5,982 bases of DNA from Gemmatimonadaceae bacterium (GTDB taxonomy: Bacteria > Gemmatimonadota > Gemmatimonadetes > Gemmatimonadales > Gemmatimonadaceae): the NCBI GenBank assembly GCA_019689955.1, contig JADGGM010000213.1, positions 1-5,982 of the forward strand, in the 5' to 3' direction. Shown piece by piece: positions 5,238 through 5,982 of this stretch. The notes below the pieces were generated by a model. It did not search any database, was not told the origin of the DNA, and worked only from the letters and a program-made list of their open reading frames with translations. The first letter of the stretch is position 1. The number at the start of each line of letters is the position of its first letter. The translations under genes were made by a program, and so were the position numbers.

Positions 5238-5982
5238 TCAACATCCGCGCCGCGTCGGTCGCGAAGTACGTGATGATGACGTCGGCACCCGCGCGGCGGA
5301 TGGCGAGGAGCGACTCGAGCATCGCCCGATCGTGGTCGAGCCAGCCGCGCTCCGCTGCCGCCTTAATCATAGCGAACTCGCCGCTCACCTGATAGGCGGC
5401 GAGCGGGTAGCCGGTCTCGTGCTTCACGCGCGCCACGATGTCGAGGTACGGGCCGGCGGGCTTCACCATGATGGCGTCGGCCCCTTCCTCGATGTCCAGC
5501 CACACCTCGCGCAGCGCCTCGTCGGCGTTGCCGGCATCCATCTGGTAGCCGCGCCGGTCGCCGGTCTGCGGCGCGCTCTCGGCGGCCTCGCGGAACGGTC
5601 CGTAAAACACCGACGCGTACTTGGCCGCGTACGACAGGATCGCCGTGCCCGCGAACCCCGCGTGGTCGAGCGCGCGCCGGATCGCCCCGACCCGCCCGTC
5701 CATCATGTCGCTCGGCGCCACGATGTCCGCGCCCGCGCGCGCGTGCGAGAGCGCTTCCTTCACCAACAGCTCGAGCGTCGCGTCGTTGTCCACATCGCCG
5801 TTCACGAGCACGCCGCAGTGGCCGTGGTCCGTGTACTCGCACATGCACACGTCGGTGATCACGACGAGCTCGGGGAGCTCGCGCTTGAGCGCGCGCACCG
5901 CCTCCTGGACCGGGCCGCACTCGTCCCACGCCGCGGACCCGGTGGCGTCCTTGCGATCGGGGATCCCGAAGAGGAGCACCCC
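5224..5982 (-). CDS. hemB: Porphobilinogen synthase (delta-aminolevulinic acid dehydratase), N-terminus cut off
   Basis: This cytosolic enzyme condenses two 5-aminolevulinates into porphobilinogen, the first shared pyrrole step toward haem, sirohaem, cobalamin and chlorophylls. About 252 C-terminal residues are visible. Against a usual length near 325, roughly 75 N-terminal residues and the start lie beyond the right edge. Counting from the first complete codon (GGG at 5982-5980), the zinc-type active-site cysteines are Cys46, Cys48 and Cys56 in the segment [14 protein letters not shown]. This points to the Zn-dependent class rather than the Asp-rich Mg-dependent class. The two Schiff-base lysines are Lys121 in SYAAKYAS and Lys174 in [10 protein letters not shown]. 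Other family blocks are [25 protein letters not shown] and the final [11 protein letters not shown]. The stop is TAG at 5226-5224, within a hairpin loop. It is the most upstream visible gene of the minus-strand run with the reductase and ppa. Confidence 0.96.
   Translation of the reverse strand, partial: GVLLFGIPDRKDATGSAAWDECGPVQEAVRALKRELPELVVITDVCMCEYTDHGHCGVLVNGDVDNDATLELLVKEALSHARAGADIVAPSDMMDGRVGAIRRALDHAGFAGTAILSYAAKYASVFYGPFREAAESAPQTGDRRGYQMDAGNADEALREVWLDIEEGADAIMVKPAGPYLDIVARVKHETGYPLAAYQVSGEFAMIKAAAERGWLDHDRAMLESLLAIRRAGADVIITYFATDAARMLRRRG

Noticed and set aside
1..5982. Search for a novel defence, mobile or RNA-guided system
   Set aside because: No transposase, integrase, nuclease-ATPase pairing, repeat array or tRNA-like structure was seen. 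All six genes belong to familiar cellular families.

Overview
This is a GC-rich bacterial window with strongly GC-biased third codon positions. It carries six closely packed chromosomal genes with core-metabolism or general cellular roles. The gene content and protein style (a KAS II variant, an RCK-like/DHH fusion protein, and hemB-akr-ppa in a row) would suit a free-living high-GC phylum such as Gemmatimonadota. That placement is inferred from general impression only, because the window holds no rRNA or other phylogenetic marker.

Layout from left to right: positions 1-118 are a GC-rich leader with a small inverted repeat. A FabF-type beta-ketoacyl-ACP synthase lies on + (119-1366). Its 3' end overlaps by 35 bp the convergent gene for an RCK-like/DHH/DHHA1 phosphoesterase on - (1332-2810). 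A 52-bp divergent gap, the only clear promoter-bearing spacer, separates that gene from an aquaporin-family channel on + (2863-3570). The channel gene ends 4 bp from a convergent run of three genes on the - strand, read right to left: hemB (porphobilinogen synthase, cut by the right edge of the window), an aldo/keto reductase, and ppa (family I inorganic pyrophosphatase). hemB and the reductase gene are 39 nt apart, with a GC hairpin around the hemB stop. The reductase gene and ppa share a GTGA stop/start overlap, so the three probably form one transcription unit.

Functionally the window joins fatty-acid elongation (FabF), small-molecule or short-oligonucleotide phosphodiester hydrolysis (DHH protein, substrate unknown), neutral-solute or water permeation (MIP channel), tetrapyrrole synthesis (HemB), carbonyl reduction (AKR) and pyrophosphate removal (Ppa). 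No single pathway links all six.

I found no mobile element, tRNA, rRNA, CRISPR array, toxin-antitoxin pair or defence-type cluster. Nothing here makes a strong case for a previously undescribed system. The points most worth a second look are the DHH protein (a nucleotide-binding-like N-domain without its glycine loop, and a Gln where the first-motif His is expected), the plant-TIP-like selectivity filter (His/Ile/Ala/Arg) of the channel, and the hairpin whose loop carries the hemB stop codon.
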